From Prochlorococcus sp. AG-315-I14 (lineage in GTDB: Bacteria > Cyanobacteriota > Cyanobacteriia > PCC-6307 > Cyanobiaceae): DNA of 6,948 bases. Every line of letters begins with the position of its first letter. The stretch's first letter is position 1. The notes below the pieces were generated by a model. The model was not told the DNA's origin, made no database searches, and saw only the letters and a list, made by a program, of their open reading frames with translations. The DNA is taken from assembly GCA_003283665.1 (NCBI GenBank), contig QBWF01000029.1, forward strand, positions 1 to 6,948, given 5' to 3'. The position numbers were made by a program, and so were the translations under genes. Below, piece by piece: positions 6,083-6,948 of the stretch.

Positions 6083-6948
6083 CTACTTAAGAGTCTGAAT
6101 GAGTGTTTTTTTATTTACTAAATCTGATGATTCAATAGATGATCTGACCAATAATGCCGCAATTAGCAAGCTTGAAATTAATGAATTTCCACCATAACTA
6201 ATCAATGGAAGAGGCAGTCCAGTTGTTGGCATAGCTCCTGAGGCAACTGCTAAATGCATTATTGATTGGCCTACTAGAATAGTGCCAGATCCCATAGCAA
6301 TTAATTTCGAATAATTATTTCTACATCGAAGTGATATTTTTAAACTTAAATATGCAATAAGAAATAGAAAAGTTAAAAGTAAAATAGATCCACAAAACCC
6401 AAATTCCTCAGCAAATACAGAATAAATAAAGTCAGTACTTTGAATTGGTAAATATTGTAGTTTCTGCGTTGAAAGACCATACCCTTCTCCAAATATTCCA
6501 CCGGATCCAATAGCATAAAGACTTTGAACTAATTGATACCCATTGCCTTGAGGATCTTGCCAAGGATCAAGAAATGACATAACACGTATCTTTTGATATT
6601 CATTTGAAAGAATACTAATTGAACCTACAACAAACCCTGAAAGGGCAGTGTAAGAAAGATGTTTAAAATTAATTCCAGCAGAAAATGCAATAATCCAGAG
6701 CAATATTCCTGTTAGTGCAGCGGTGCTTAAATTTGGCTGCTTGATTATTAAAATTATAATAGATGCAAAAATCGTTAGCCAAAAAACTTTTTTTTCAGAA
6801 TCTAATCGTTCCCATTGACCAAAAACTTTTGCACTTTGAAGAATAATGAATGGTTTTATTAATTCTGATGGTTGAACTTGAAGTGGGCCAATTATTAACC
6901 ATCTTGTGGAACCATTTACAGTGCTACCAAAGAAACTTGTCGCAGCAA
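6083..6948 (-). CDS. ftsW: Cell division protein FtsW, SEDS peptidoglycan polymerase (5' end beyond right edge)
   Basis: FtsW is the polytopic glycosyltransferase that polymerises lipid II at the division septum with its cognate class B penicillin-binding protein. The frame is open from the right edge to a TAG at 6085-6083, giving 287 visible residues; the N-terminal helices and start are missing. The TTG at 6703 is internal, since translation continues upstream without a stop. Reading from the edge, the block GSTRWLIIGPLQVQPSELIK is the SEDS sequence with conserved Arg/Trp and PSEL-x-K. It is followed by QPNLSTA, then FLDPWQDPQGNGYQLVQSL, then GLSTQKLQYLP and TDFIYSVFAEEFGF, where the Asp and Glu match conserved catalytic-loop residues. 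The C-terminal motif is GLPLPLISYGGNSL. RodA is the close alternative; the DPWxDPxGxGYQ and LPLPLISYGG forms favour FtsW. It lies 23 bp upstream of ccdA. Confidence 0.92.
   Translation of the reverse strand, partial: AATSFFGSTVNGSTRWLIIGPLQVQPSELIKPFIILQSAKVFGQWERLDSEKKVFWLTIFASIIILIIKQPNLSTAALTGILLWIIAFSAGINFKHLSYTALSGFVVGSISILSNEYQKIRVMSFLDPWQDPQGNGYQLVQSLYAIGSGGIFGEGYGLSTQKLQYLPIQSTDFIYSVFAEEFGFCGSILLLTFLFLIAYLSLKISLRCRNNYSKLIAMGSGTILVGQSIMHLAVASGAMPTTGLPLPLISYGGNSLISSLLIAALLVRSSIESSDLVNKKTLIQTLK

Noticed and set aside
6083..6703. A complete 206-residue membrane protein starting at 6703
   Set aside because: The frame continues upstream to the right edge without a stop and encodes the SEDS block with PSEL-x-K, so the TTG at 6703 is internal to ftsW.

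Overview
The window is AT-rich, densely packed chromosomal DNA that looks like a marine picocyanobacterium, most likely Prochlorococcus. The grounds are a cyanobacterial-type PII protein, the Ccs1/CcdA (System II) cytochrome c maturation pair, short intergenic gaps, weak or absent Shine-Dalgarno sequences and several TTG starts. The assignment rests on recalled family features, not on a database search. The content is mostly ordinary housekeeping. I see no insertion sequence, CRISPR array, tRNA, rRNA, phage gene or clearly new multi-gene system.

Left part (1-1946), all on the minus strand: a gene for an unrecognised 86-residue protein, then purB (adenylosuccinate lyase), then the start of fumC (fumarase), which runs off the left edge. 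The three could form one transcription unit. PurB releases fumarate and FumC hydrates it to malate, so the neighbours are linked metabolically as well as by position. The purB-fumC gap holds overlapping inverted repeats.

Middle part (1947-4027): tlyA (rRNA 2'-O-methyltransferase) reads rightward from a short divergent region. It meets glnB (PII nitrogen/carbon signal protein) tail to tail with one base between the stop codons. Upstream of glnB and in the same direction is a 75-residue gene of unknown function, which may share the glnB transcript. A divergent intergenic region of about 165 bp with a weak NtcA-like site separates it from queF, the preQ0 reductase of queuosine synthesis.

Right part (4036-6948), all on the minus strand: ftsW (entering from the right edge, 5' end missing), ccdA and ccs1 in a tight cluster. 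CcdA carries reducing equivalents across the membrane and Ccs1 is the haem-delivery/ligation partner. Together they mature c-type cytochromes on the lumenal side of photosynthetic and respiratory membranes. FtsW is the septal peptidoglycan polymerase.

The items most worth a second look are the two small unknown proteins, the PII T-loop substitution (Phe at the usual Tyr51) and the nested inverted repeats covering the start of the 86-residue gene.
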